Positions 34,365 through 45,821 of a DNA stretch of 64,000 nt are shown piece by piece. Source of the stretch: Serendipita indica DSM 11827 (taxonomy: Eukaryota; Basidiomycota; Agaricomycetes; Sebacinales; Serendipitaceae); NCBI GenBank assembly GCA_910890315.1, contig CAJVGD010000019.1:372001-436000 (forward strand), given 5' to 3'. The first letter of the stretch is position 1. The number at the start of each line of letters is the position of its first letter. The translations under genes were made by a program, and so were the position numbers. Under the pieces are notes generated by a model. It searched no databases, was not told where the DNA came from, and saw only the letters and a list, made by a program, of their open reading frames with translations.

Positions 34365-36632
34365 ATGTCCTCAAGTCAGTACGGACATCCTACACTCTCT
34401 ACTGGGGACCGAACGGAAAATGCCACCCTCAATGGGGATATATCAATCTCGGAAAAGAACAAAGAGATCAAGGCCAAGAACGAGCGATTTGATGGTAGAG
34501 ATCTAGAAGCCGCGACCACTGGGGTTGTCGCTGTGGATGATACTGCACCAGGAGGTATGTCGGAGATGGAGAGAAAGCAAATCGAAGCTGGGAATCCAAA
34601 TATCGTCGACTGGGAACCCAATGACCCTGGGTACGAGAGATCCATTTTTAGAACGGGCACTGAACCGAAAAACTTTTCGGTATTTAGAAATCCATTGAAC
34701 TGGAGTAGCAGCAGGAAATGGTTCAATATGGGTACTGTCGGCCTGATGTGCTTTGTCTCGCCTTTCGCGTCGACACTACCGGCCCCAGCCTTACCCACGA
34801 TTGCGCACAACTTCCGTATCACGAATTCAAGCGTTGCGGCCCTTTGTATCTCCGTGGGTCCAACGCAAATGAGAACATCTAGGGTCTCAGGCTGATTGTT
34901 GACAGATTTTTATTCTTGCATATGCGTTTGGTCCACTAGTCGTAAGTTGATATCCTCTTCTCTGATTTATGCCCATTGCTTATATCGACACAGGCCAGTC
35001 CTGCGTCTGAACTCTATGGGCGAGCACCCGTTTACAAGGCGTTCTTCGTCATCTTCTTTCTATTCAACATCGGATCCGCTCTTGCCAAAAATACAACCCA
35101 GTTTATTCTTTGCCGTTTCTTTGCTGGCATCGGTGGCTCTGCTGCCATTACTGTCGCCGCTGGGTCCAGGCAAGTGCATGAACAAGAACCCGAAAAGACG
35201 CAACTGATTTGGGTACAGTGTAGACTTGTTTCGCTCGGAGCAGCGAGGGGCAGCAATGTCTACCGTAAGCTTGGGACCACTTCTTGCGCCCATCATTGCC
35301 CCAGTGATTGGTGGCTTCATGGCTGAGCGATTAAACGTGTCATGGTCCCTTTGGTACGTTTGACATTACTCTCAAGGTATGCCCCCGCACTAATCAGTGA
35401 ATTAGGCTACTTTCCATCCTCTCTGGTCTCGTGATGATATTTTCATTTGGTAAAGACTCTTTTATATCCTTTATCAAGCTGACACGGGTCAGTTTTCGTT
35501 CACGAGACCAATCCAGAGGTTCTCCTCCGTCGGCGCGTCCACAGGATGCGCCATGAGACAGGCAATGAGAAACTTATTTCCATATACGATGTCAAACATG
35601 GAGAAAAGACTGCTCGAGAGGTATTCTTCATCAATATGTCGCGTGCCATCGTGCTCTTCTTCACTGACCCAAGCTGTATGATGATTGGCATCTATATGGC
35701 CATCGTCTAGTGCGTATTTCTGGCACGAATCATCTCCTATCACTAACGCGTCTACAGTGGATAGTGAGTATCCGACTCTTTGTCAACATGATCACTCAGG
35801 TTTGCCCAGTTTATATCTCCTCTTTGTGACATTTGGATAGTACGTTTATTCTAACAGTACTGACCCATCTTGCTGATGTTTCACAGTATCTTTACTCTGA
35901 ACTATGGTCAGAGCACAGTCAGTTGTTCGGCTGACCCTGTAGCCGTCAAGACTCATCATTATACAGGAAATTGCAGGCCTTCATTACATTGCTCCAGGTA
36001 TTGGACAACTCCTTGGAGCAGCATTTGCCAGCATTGCCATGGACAAAATCTTCATTACCCTCAAGAAACGACACAATGGCGAGGGGAGACCAGAATTCCG
36101 GGTCCCATTAATGTTCATTGCCTCAATCCTAATGCCCGCTGGTCTGTTCATCTATGGGTGGTGTGGAAAGTATCACACTCACTGGATCGCGCTCGACATT
36201 GGAGTTATGATATTTGGCTTTGGCACCATTGTGTGCTTCCTTGCTCTCAACACATATCTCTTGGACGCATTTACATATGCTGCTTCTGCAGTTGCAGCTA
36301 CCACGGTCATTCGATCCATTGCCGGCGCTCTATTCCCATTGGTACGCACCCTTGCATGATGAACCTACTCTGCTGATTATATATCCAGTTTGGTCAAGCA
36401 ATGTTCGACAAGCTTGGACTTGGTTGGGGGAACAGTCTCCTAGCGTGGGTCGTGCCCTTCTTCCCGTTATACTCTCTGACATTTATCCGTGATAGGTTTA
36501 TCGCGCTTGTTCTTGGAACTGTATATCCTATCTTCCTCTGGTACTATGTGTGTTTCTTTTGCCGTATTTGATTCCCGGTTTGACGTGTCATAGGGACCGG
36601 CCATTCGAGCAAGTGGCAAGAGCGAGCGATGA
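34365..36632 (+). CDS. MFS transporter, DHA1 drug:H+ antiporter type, 561 aa
   Basis: Thirteen exons join in phase: 34365-34853, 34906-34941, 34994-35169, 35219-35353, 35406-35449, 35493-35709, 35758-35763, 35810-35839, 35887-35917, 35967-36341, 36389-36444, 36496-36547 and 36594-36632. A hydrophilic N-terminus of about 120 residues (SIFRTGTEPKNFSVFRNPLN) leads into 12 predicted membrane helices. FVSPFASTLPAPALPTIA, SELYGRAPVYKAFF (motif A region) and LGPLLAPIIAPVIGGF (motif C, as in the antiporter subgroup) fit fungal DHA1 polyamine/drug exporters at the plasma membrane. The gene has a 6-nt exon and a GC-donor intron (AG/GCAAGT at 35170). Its 51-nt intron at 36445 is stop-free. Substrate unknown. 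Confidence 0.88.
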
Positions 36633-36739
36633 AAGGGGTCTATTCTACAAATTCGAATGTTTATCCTACAATACACGAGCATTTAAATGAGCTTCTGAGA
36701 GTCTCTGTTTGGAGTAAAACAAACTTGACCTCGACCTCA

Positions 36740-38855
36740 ATGAGCGCCGCAAGCGAAACAACCACTGGGCCGCCATGCAAGAGTACTTCCTGTCTCAATG
36801 TATAGTAGGATGCTATTTATAAGCGTTTAAACTCTAACCACACGTTGATTCTGTTGTTTCATCGTTTATTAGGGTAATCCTCCTTCGCGGCTGGAGTGTC
36901 CGACATGTGTCAAGTACGTTGGATCACTGTATGAATATATAAGATCACGCAGACTAAGAATTCAACAGACTTGGTGTTAAGGGATCACTCTTCTGCTCAC
37001 AGGAATGTTTCAAGGCGAGCTGTACGTCCTGTTCACGCGTTGGTCGACGTGGAGATATTTCTAGCAACTCAAGGCTCATATTAATCCTTAGGGGTCAGTA
37101 CATCGTCGTGAAAACGGGTTTTTCCGCCGATTGATTGCAGACGCTGATGGTGGATATTCTTCTGGCAACACGTCGATTAGGGAGAGCACAAAGCTATTCA
37201 TAGTGCCGCAAAAGCTGCAATGGCACCCCGTAAGTAGTGCTCTTTCACCTCAGTTGTGGTGTTCTAGGTTAAAGTTGACATGAGCGCCTTTGCCTGGTTC
37301 ACAGAGACATACAACCCGTTCCCTTCGTTCCACTATGCAGGATCACTGCGTCCAGTCTATCCCCTTTCCCCACGAAGGATAATCCCAGAGGGCATCGCAA
37401 AACCGGAATGGGCCGACACGACCCAAGGTGGCTACAGTTCTCGACTTGATTCTGTTCGCCTAATGTATCATGCACAGGTATTCCTCATCAAGAGCAGACA
37501 AGAGCAGCTCAGACAATCAAGATCCTCTCGCCCAAAGAGCAAGATATTATGCGCGAAGTGTGTGGGGTGAGCATTTTGATCGTCTCCTGTGCCATTTATG
37601 TCTTACATGCGTCGAAACTGCAGCTTGGAAGGGAAATATTGGATATTACTGCCGCTGCTGTCAAGCCTGGTGTGACCACGGACGAACTGGATGCCATCTG
37701 CCACAAGGCGACGATTGACAGGAATGCGTACCCATCTCCCCTCAACTATAGGCGTTTCCCGAAGTCTTTGTGCACGTGAGTAGCCCCCAAAAGCGGCCGG
37801 ATCCTGGCTCAGACTTTCGCAAAGATCCGTGAATGAGGTCATCTGCCATGGCATACCAGACGGTCGAAAGTTGGAGGAGGGTGATATCATCAATTTGGGT
37901 GGGGTCCATAGTTCCCGTGCGCCAAAACAGTTGTCTGACGACCCCGGTCAGATGTATCGCTGTACTATAAAGGTGATGCCGCTCTAGCTGCGATCGACCT
38001 CGCACTGAGACGAGCCAGGATTTCACGCAGACCTCAATGCCACCTACCCAGTTGGGCAGATTGATGAAGACTCTCAGCGCTTGATACGCACGACGAGAGA
38101 GGCGCTGGACGCTGCGATCGCGATGTGTAAGCCAGGGGCCTTATTCAGAGATATTGGGAATACGATGTGGGTGATTTCCACTAAACGTACGGGCCCGCCG
38201 ATGCCGGCGCGCTAACCTCGAGGCTGCCTCCTCGCAGAGAACCGATCGCAAAAGCCAATGGCTGTAGCGTCGTGCGACAGTATAACGGTCACGGGTGCAA
38301 CCAACTGGTACAGTCTCTTTAGTTTCGACGTCGAAACGTCGTGTTCTGATCAGCCGCTATCTCTAGTTCCACACTGTTCCGACCATTCCCCACTATGCAA
38401 AGAGCAAGACACCGGGTGCGATGAAACCTGGCATGGTCAGTGACTCGTCTGTTTCTTCCACCCATATCCAGTGTACCCATCTCACTCGCGACGCCTTTGT
38501 TCTCCACTGATGGGAGTGGCTGACTGACATCACCGCGGTTACAGACGTTTACGATTGAGCCGGTGAGTGAAATTTGTTGAGCTGCTGGCTCCCTTGGCAA
38601 GGTTGAAAATTTGGACTCACCCCGCAATCCTAATCATAGATGATCAATCTAGGCACGCATCAGGGAGTCCACTGGCCAGACGACTGGACATGTACGACGC
38701 TTGATGGAAAGCGATCTGCACAATTTGAGGAGACAATACTGTGAGTTTCCGTAGAGTCGCCGAGAGGCATGGATTGAGTCCGGACTGACGGCATCTCCCC
38801 CTTTGACAGTATCACAGAGACGGGTGTCGAGGTGCTCACGGCAAAACGGGGATAG
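36740..38855 (+). CDS. MAP1: Methionine aminopeptidase 1
   Basis: The N-terminal exons encode the C6H2 zinc finger of type 1 eukaryotic enzymes ([27 protein letters not shown], then EHKAIH). The catalytic part has [35 protein letters not shown], the metal-ligand Asp in the 21-nt exon 37952-37972 (DVSLYYK), then [25 protein letters not shown] with the ligand Glu, and FEETIL with the last ligand Glu complete the set. The enzyme removes initiator Met from nascent chains on cytosolic ribosomes, using two divalent metals. It starts 108 bases after the MFS stop, same strand. One junction between the zinc finger and EHKAIH (about 37,030-37,190) was not resolved; no break is implied. Confidence 0.92.
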
Positions 38856-39128
38856 GCGTTGCGGGACGATGATACGCGTGGGTTTACGTCACACGCCTTG
38901 GCCACAGTCCTTCCTCTCAGCGAGGTAGGAGCTTCTGCAAACTCTGGGCCGGGGAGCACGGGGAATCATGCCGACCCGAAACAAGGATCGAGCAGACGGA
39001 ATGGACCAATCCAAACGCGACTTTGAAGCTATCTATCACGCTACCGCCCGTAGTGCATCGTCACCGCATCTCAGACTTTTTTCTTATCTCACTCCACGTT
39101 GTTGCTCGCATGTCCAAACAAGTTGAAA

Positions 39129-39970
39129 ATGCCTGCTATCGCGGCTCAGATCCATCTCATCCGGGCTCGTCGAGCGTATGTTGCCGTATTGGTCGTCGCC
39201 GTCGCGTCCCTTCTTTCGAGCGTATTATCCTCGGCGCAAATCCAGGTCGTGATTAGGCCTTGTGCGAAGATAATTGAGCGTCAGATGTTTGTTCCCAGCC
39301 CGCGGGAGATAAAGGCGGCTAGGCTCTCGGTGGCTCATCCTCTTGCAAAGGTTTGCCCCCCTCCTCTCTCTGCGCTCGCGACGAGTTGCGCTCCAGAGGC
39401 GCATTACAAGCCCAAGAGATCTTGAATCTCGCTCCCCTGACCGTCGTCGCCATCATCCCTCGTCGTCCCTGCCCCTCACCGCCAGCCCGTGCTCCTTGAC
39501 CCCGACCGCAAACGCCAGCCCGCAGCGAGTGCGTTCGCGATGAGCCACGACGATTTCGAGGCCTATCTCCGCCTCACAAGAGGCGGTATGACACCTGGAC
39601 ACGAGCAGATTTACAATTTTCTCAAAGTCGACGGGTGAGTCCCGGCGGCCCCGTTTTGCGTTCTGTGACTGACGGCCTCTGGTAATGCTTTTCAAACTTT
39701 TCCATAGGCCTCGAGCTGCGGGTGTATGTGCTTTATAATTTCTAGGGTATACCGTTACTAAACCGTTTGCAGTACGAGATTCGCTGTAAAGACATTAACC
39801 GCCTCGTCTTTGGTGATGCTGGCCGGCGCGAGAGCGTAGGGTGCAGTAACACGCAGTTTGTCAACCGTGGCGAGAATATGCAATGCGTTCATTGCTCGCA
39901 TCAAGTCGACAAGTTTTACCTTCGCGCCGGTAGCTACATCGAGACGCACGACATCCCTCCAGATACCTGA
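39129..39970 (+). CDS. Hypothetical small protein, exon structure uncertain
   Basis: First exon 39129-39350 starts MPAIAAQIHLIRARRAY, has one hydrophobic segment (VAVLVVAVASLLSSVLSS) and then IIERQMFVPSPREIKAARL. A later open stretch reads LLDPDRKRQPAASAF, then AMSHDDFEAYLRLTRGGM and IYNFLKV. A last exon from about 39774 reads RCKDINRLVFGDAG and CVHCSHQVDKFYLRAG to the stop at 39970. I could not fix the junctions between 39,350 and 39,500. The pieces may be one membrane-anchored protein or two small genes. No family recognised. Overlapping minus-strand frames (39758-40015) look like shadows. Confidence 0.35.
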
Positions 39971-40331
39971 AGCCAGCCTTATAATCGCCCTCATATGCAG
40001 CCACATACCCCCCAAATTAGTACCACAGCTCTATATTTCTTATTCTTTCTGACTGCATCGGATAGACCGCATTAATGCACTCTGTACTGGCGCAACTGTT
40101 TCTAAAGACTTGCATGTTCATAGATAGTGATGACAGTAACGAAATTCTTTCATACCAGACGAGATAACGATACTCAAATCAACCGCGCGGCGACCAGATA
40201 AAAAAACACGAAGCCTGACCCTGGCTTCCTGAAGGGGAACCAGCCGGTGAAACCTCCCGACGGTCCAGGGAGCAGGACCCTTTTTGAAAGGAAGAGCCTT
40301 TTCGGCTCCGGAGCATGCCGACAAATGACGT
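39971..40331. other. Intergenic, convergent 3' ends
   Basis: About 360 bases between the hypothetical gene (plus) and the acyltransferase stop (minus). Nothing recognised. Confidence 0.4.
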
Positions 40332-43327
40332 TTAGTCAAGTCCTTGCGATCTTCTCTTTTCTGCAATCTCCTTGTTAAGCTCGTCCGTCGCCTCGTCAAA
40401 CGGTTCCTTCCGATCGATTTGACCAATTCTCTCCACCGGCACTGAGTCTTCGAGTGACATCCTCCTTTGCCGAGGTCGACCGGACCGAGGGCTGAGGTTG
40501 GGTGAAGTGGGACTACTACCAGCGCTGCCGTTGCGATCATGGGGTACATCAAAGCTGACCGTCAAATTGGCGTGCGAGGGAATTCGTTTCCCGACATTGG
40601 TTGATGACAGTTGACGAGTCGTCAACATTGGCGAAGGTGGCTGCGAGCGTTTGGGTGTGCGCACACCATCACCGTACCGAGCCCGGTCTTCTTCGGCACG
40701 ACGAACAGAGGGCAAGTCCGCAAACGATCCACGCAAGCTCCTTGGAGTCTTGGAGCGTGACAAGCCGAGGCCGTGAACTGCGTCGCCGACGATGGATGGT
40801 AGATAGCCAAGAACATTGTCGTAGTCCCCGTGATCCTCATCATCCGAGGCATCTGGAGTCGCAACCCTGCTGGTGGAGCTGGAGACTGCGCCTCCCCATG
40901 CACTAGTGCCGCGCCGTGCCGAACGACTCCAACCAAACAGACGTTCATCAAGCCAGGTCATGGGATGAACGAGAAGGCTGCCTTGACTATCAATGGTGCC
41001 GGTATGGACCTTGCGTCGATACAAACCCATCGTCTCTCCTGATGCTGGTACGCTGGCGGTTGGTGGGAGCATACGCCACTGTAAGTTTGATGAGCAAGTG
41101 TCAACATCGGATAGAAGCACGCACCTCGTCAAAGTCTTCGTACAACTTTGGACCAAACTCTTCAATCGTTTCTGCAACCTCCTTCTGCAAAGCCATTCGC
41201 ATTCTCTTGAGCTTCTCAAGCTGTCTTTCTTGACCGGGTATGAGCGAGATGACAAGCGGTCGCAGGGATCTACAGTGAATGTGAGAATATGCCTCTGGAG
41301 CCGCACAGGTAACACACTTTAGAACATCAATTCCAGCTTCCCCAAACTTGAGTGCGAAATAACCCAATACGGGCAGTATACCCATTGTCAAGAATGGAGT
41401 CCAAATGCGCCACTTCATTGGTGCGTTTGCCTTGATGGCCACAAGTGTGGCCAGGAAAGCATAGAACGAATACAACACTGGTGCAGCCCCCAAGGAAATG
41501 AGTACTTTCCACGTGGCGAGAACGTCTCGACCAGCAACTTTAACATTTGATGCAGCTAATGCTTCTGCGGAGGTTGGTCAATAAACACGCTAGGTCCCCG
41601 GAACGAAATGAATAAGATATCGATGGGGCCGATAGAGGAGTCATTCATAATCTGAGACGCACCCTTCGCCTTTTGTTTAGAGATGATAGTCGCAAGCAGG
41701 AAGATTGGACCGTTGAGAATGACTCCCGGAAGAGCAAAAACGGACCATATAACGAGGAGAATGGTACGATAAAGGAGGAGGCCAAGGGTTTTCCAATATG
41801 CGCGCCTCGCTTGGCTAACCTGATGGTCGCGCAGGCCGAGGTCTCGAACCAGACGATTATATTTGACGACGTTTTCCCGGAGCTGCTTCACGCGAGGTTC
41901 GTCTTTAAAGTGTAGGTAGCCGGCGATGAATCGCTTGTTGAGTTCAACGACCTGGCCCAGGCTGAGATGTTGACCAGGGGCCTTGTACAGACGTCGCGCA
42001 GCTTGGATGACCTAAAGGACTCAGTTCAGGACATCGATGAGACAATAAGGCACTCACCATCAACGTATCATAATCCGGTGCGCGCACGGTAACTGTCTTG
42101 AGTGCATCGTAAATTACTTCCAACAGCTTTCCAGATGCGTCACGTTTGGCAGGTCCACCAGACTTGAACTGCTCAACAAGCTCTGGTGGCACGTCGATGC
42201 TCTTGCCAAACTCGACGACTGCACGCGACCTGAACCGATCCGGATGGAAGTAGGACAACCCGACTGGAACAATCTTGACTTGGAGACCAGGGTTTGCCGC
42301 CATTGCACCAAGTGCCATGATGGCTACACCAGCCTTGAAAGGCAGGAAATCAGTTCGGTCGTGACTTCCGCCTGTCGAAAGTTCAATAGTGAGGAAGCAT
42401 GGGCGAGGAGAACTGACCCTCTGGGAATATTCCGATGCATTGTCCTTGCTTGAGCTTCTCGTATACTGCGGCGTACATCTGTCCTTGGTCGATGTATGGC
42501 ACGACTTTGTATTCCAGGCCCTTGACTTGTTTCTCTTGTAGAATTTCGAGGAATTTGGTCGTTCCTTTGCCACTCTCGCCCCAAACTCCTTCTTGAGCTT
42601 CATTTCTGTGTCGGAGATGACCTCGACGACTTCGGCGGATGCCGAGTTGAGTGATTTACCGAGCATGACCTGCATCTTGGGCTTGAAATCTTTGGTAAAT
42701 TGAGTACCAATACCATAGACGGTCGTGGGATTCTCTGCCGTGATGTAGACGAGTCCTCTGCCAGGCTTCGCATCGTCGGCTGCTCTGGCGACAGGAACTG
42801 TGAGCCGATGAGAGCGGTCATTGATTCGAAATCAGAGAGATGTTGGTGAATAGCCGGGACAAGATTGTCGCGTTTGATGACAGGCATAGACGGCCGGGAG
42901 GTTAGCACTAGACAGCTGCATATGGAGGTAAGAAATCACGCACTGCTGGCCATGAGACTTGCAAAGAGCCCAACTGCTTTGCGCTTCATGCTTTTTGCAG
43001 CAATGAGAAAGGAGACTCTACGGCCAGCGTCTCGGTAGGCCTCGGACATGAGCAACAAGGGGTCCAGAAACTATTGGGGGTGACGTTTCCGGCACGAGGA
43101 AGTCAGAGTGAGCAAAATAGAAGATAATGCTGCCAATAGACACATATAAGGATGCCATTTACCTGGTTTGCGTGTGGTCCAGCGACAAAGATAACTGGGC
43201 CTTCGCGCGGGATATTGAACGCGCCTCTTGGGCGAATTTCGCGAAAGAAGATGTTTGTAACGATACGCCAGAATAGGAGCATCGTATCGTACGCCAACGA
43301 GTCTGCAGCGCTCTTTGGAGAGACCAT
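40332..43327 (-). CDS. Glycerol-3-phosphate O-acyltransferase (SCT1/GPT2-like), one apparent frameshift
   Basis: Exon 1 (43327-43163) encodes MVSPKSAADSLAYDTMLLFW and GPVIFVAGPHANQ. Exon 2 (43070-42944) continues FLDPLLLMSEAYRDAG, so acyltransferase motif I reads PHANQFLDP. Exon 3 starts at 42797 with IPVARAADDAKPGRG. Motif III reads FPEGGSHDRTDFLPFKAGVA and motif IV IVPVGLSYFHPDRFRSRA. Two membrane segments (LLLYRTILLVIWSVFALPG; LISLGAAPVLYSFYAF) and a basic phosphosite-like tail (RRMSLEDSVPV) follow, as in yeast Sct1/Gpt2. The enzyme makes lysophosphatidate in ER and lipid droplets. Near 42,570 the frame passes from KKEFG to GKGTTKFLEIL only if one base is added to a four-C run. I see no intron that solves it, so this is either an assembly error or a real lesion. 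Confidence 0.85.
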
Positions 43328-43574
43328 GGCGGCTGGAGATTAACAGGGTCGTGGGGCAAACTTACAAGTCAACCTTGTCACCATTGACCGTGGTAAATGT
43401 CAAGAACAATGCACACAAAATTCATACACAGCTAAGACTACACGATTTTTCTTCATTTGCTTCGATGCGGCAGCAGCGGCACCTTGGGACATTCGTAGAT
43501 GGCAACTTGGTGCATTTACTCAGTGAGAGGAACTAGAAGGAGTATCAGAATCAACTCTTCAATCCTCTTAGAGT

Positions 43575-45821
43575 TCACTCACCAATCTTGATTGGGAGAC
43601 GGGGCATGGCGTACTTGCCCTCGCTCTTGACAAACGGTTTCGTCAACATGCGGTTCCACCCTTCAATCTCCTGTTCAAGAGGATCATCCGGAGGCAGGAA
43701 CTCGAAGTGGGTCAACAGTCGGAGCAAGATTTCTTTAATTTCCTGCAGAATGTGTCAAACACGAAGATCAGTCTGTAACATATGGCGCACCATGACTGCA
43801 AATCCTGCTCCAACACACTGCCTGTAAGAGGTTAGCCTTCACTCGTGTGGTTGAAATGAGAGCGAACCGGTGTCCGCTGCCAAAGTTGGCAACACCCTCC
43901 CAACCCGGCATAGTGTCCTCTTTTGCAGCAGTGGACATGTTGATCCATCTCTCCGGGTTGAAGGTCATGCTATCCTCGCCCCACACCTCTGGGCGGCAAT
44001 TCATGGTCATATGGTTGAACACCACCTCCTGACCTGAACAAGCGTAAGCTATATTCGCACCTTCCTTACTTTACCCACCAGACTTGATGACCAGCCTTTT
44101 ATGGCCATTAACAGGCTTCTCCAACGGCACGACGTCGTCCACAAACGCATGGCGAATGCTCTGTCCAGAGGTCGAATGCAAGCGCAGAGACTCGTGGACC
44201 ACGCCGTTGAGGTACGGGAGCTGCAATAGTGTGCGCACATCGCAGTCGAGACCAGCGGCGAGCAACTCAGCACGGAGCTTGGATTGAATGTCTCGGTTTC
44301 GAGATAGTTCGTAGAAGCTGCAACCAGAGTTCAGTCCGTGCTCGGACACTAACAAGGTACTCACAGCCATGTCATAGAGGTGGCTGTCGATTCATGGCCT
44401 TGGACAGTGTAAGTTCATGTCTTTTATCGTGGATCTCACACACTCACCCGCCCAGAAAAGTACCATAATCTGTGCGAGAATCCATTCGTCGTCCAACTTG
44501 TCAGGATCATCAGGGTCGAGCATCGCCGCGTCCTAGCAAAATAAGCCTCAAGCGTAGAACAGAAAAATATACTCGCCTGCAACATCATCGAAAGCACATC
44601 ATCGATACCCATTGCAAAGTTTCCTACTCGCTCTCGGTCGATCCTAAGCCCAGCTTCCTTGATATGTTTGCGGTCTGCTTCCGTCAAGACTCCAAGGGCC
44701 TCTTTGCGCATATACAAAACCTCGTATGCGACCTTTCTCAGTTGCTTGACATTACGATCAAAGAGTCGTGAGTCTGCTAGAAGCCACCATTCCAGACGCG
44801 GAAGATATGCTCGAATCGCAGTTGGGAGAGGGACTCGAATCGTGTCATTGGAGACCTGAGAGACGATTGTTTCCAATGCGACGGCAAGTGGTGTATCCTG
44901 CTTCTTCAATACACCAGTCGCATAGCCGTAGCTAGCACTTCCGACTGGGGCAGGTGAGTGAGTGTGGATGCATACCGAGGAACGGCGCTTACTTATGTCT
45001 AGTGCGACATGCTTCTTGTACTTCAGGAGATTGTACTCGGCGGTCTTTCTTTCAGCCCTCAAGACCTCCACATATTGATCAGCGTATTCGCGAACAGTCG
45101 GATGAAGACTGCGGATATGTGCCGGGGTAAACGCATGGAGCATCATTTTGCGCACTCTCTTGTGATCATCACCTGGAAATACGTGAATAAGCGTCATTAT
45201 AGCCAGGTGGCGAACCTTCAAGGGATCCCATGCCATAGTTGCTCCCCTCAATCCATCGGAATACGACGCGGACGCCTGAAAATACGTAAATACACACATT
45301 AGGACGAATTTTTAAAACTAACCTTCATGTTTGCCCCAATTGTAGCCATTATTCACCATGATATGTCGGGTAGCGACTGGATCGTTGATGACCACTGCGA
45401 GACAGTCAGGGGTTTTGCGCCCAGCGCTTTACACGGCCACCCACATCTGATTGAGCCCATAAACCCTATATAGGTTAGTCCCTTTCTTCTGAAGGACTTT
45501 ACTTGCAGGCCGAACTCACCTCGAACCTTGTACACAGGGCCATACTGCTCATGCCACCGATGGTAGACAACACCGACTTCTTCGCGAAGGATTTCAGGAA
45601 ACTAGAATGGAGCAAATAAACGAGGGTGAGTACACGTCCTGCCTGCTACTTGTGAGACTAACGTGTCCGAACACCAGATTTTTGGTCGGAGGACCGTCGA
45701 TAAAGGGGAATGGGTCGTGATAGAGGTTCTTTAACCAAAGTCCAATGGAGATCAAACCTGTAAGGAGAACCGTCCCAGCAATCAGCTGGAACATGGGCGG
45801 AGAGACGTGGACGTCGAGCAT
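43575..45821 (-). CDS. Cytochrome P450 monooxygenase
   Basis: A multi-exon gene starting MLDVHVSPPMFQLIAG with an N-terminal membrane anchor (GTVLLTGLISIGLWL) and the FPFIDGPP hinge. Helix C reads DDHKRVRKMM. The I-helix reads GHESTATSMTW (exon near 44,370-44,405), the K-helix ExxR is VVHESLRLHS, and PERW is FNPERW. The haem loop is FGSGHRQCVG, split by an intron between R and its last base, with Cys as fifth ligand. All catalytic landmarks are present. Fungal ER enzyme; substrate cannot be told from sequence. The stop at 43577-43575 follows PIKIGE; splicing from the GTGAGT there to an acceptor near 43,535 would instead give PIKIVPLTE, so the true end may lie about 55 bases further. Confidence 0.88.
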
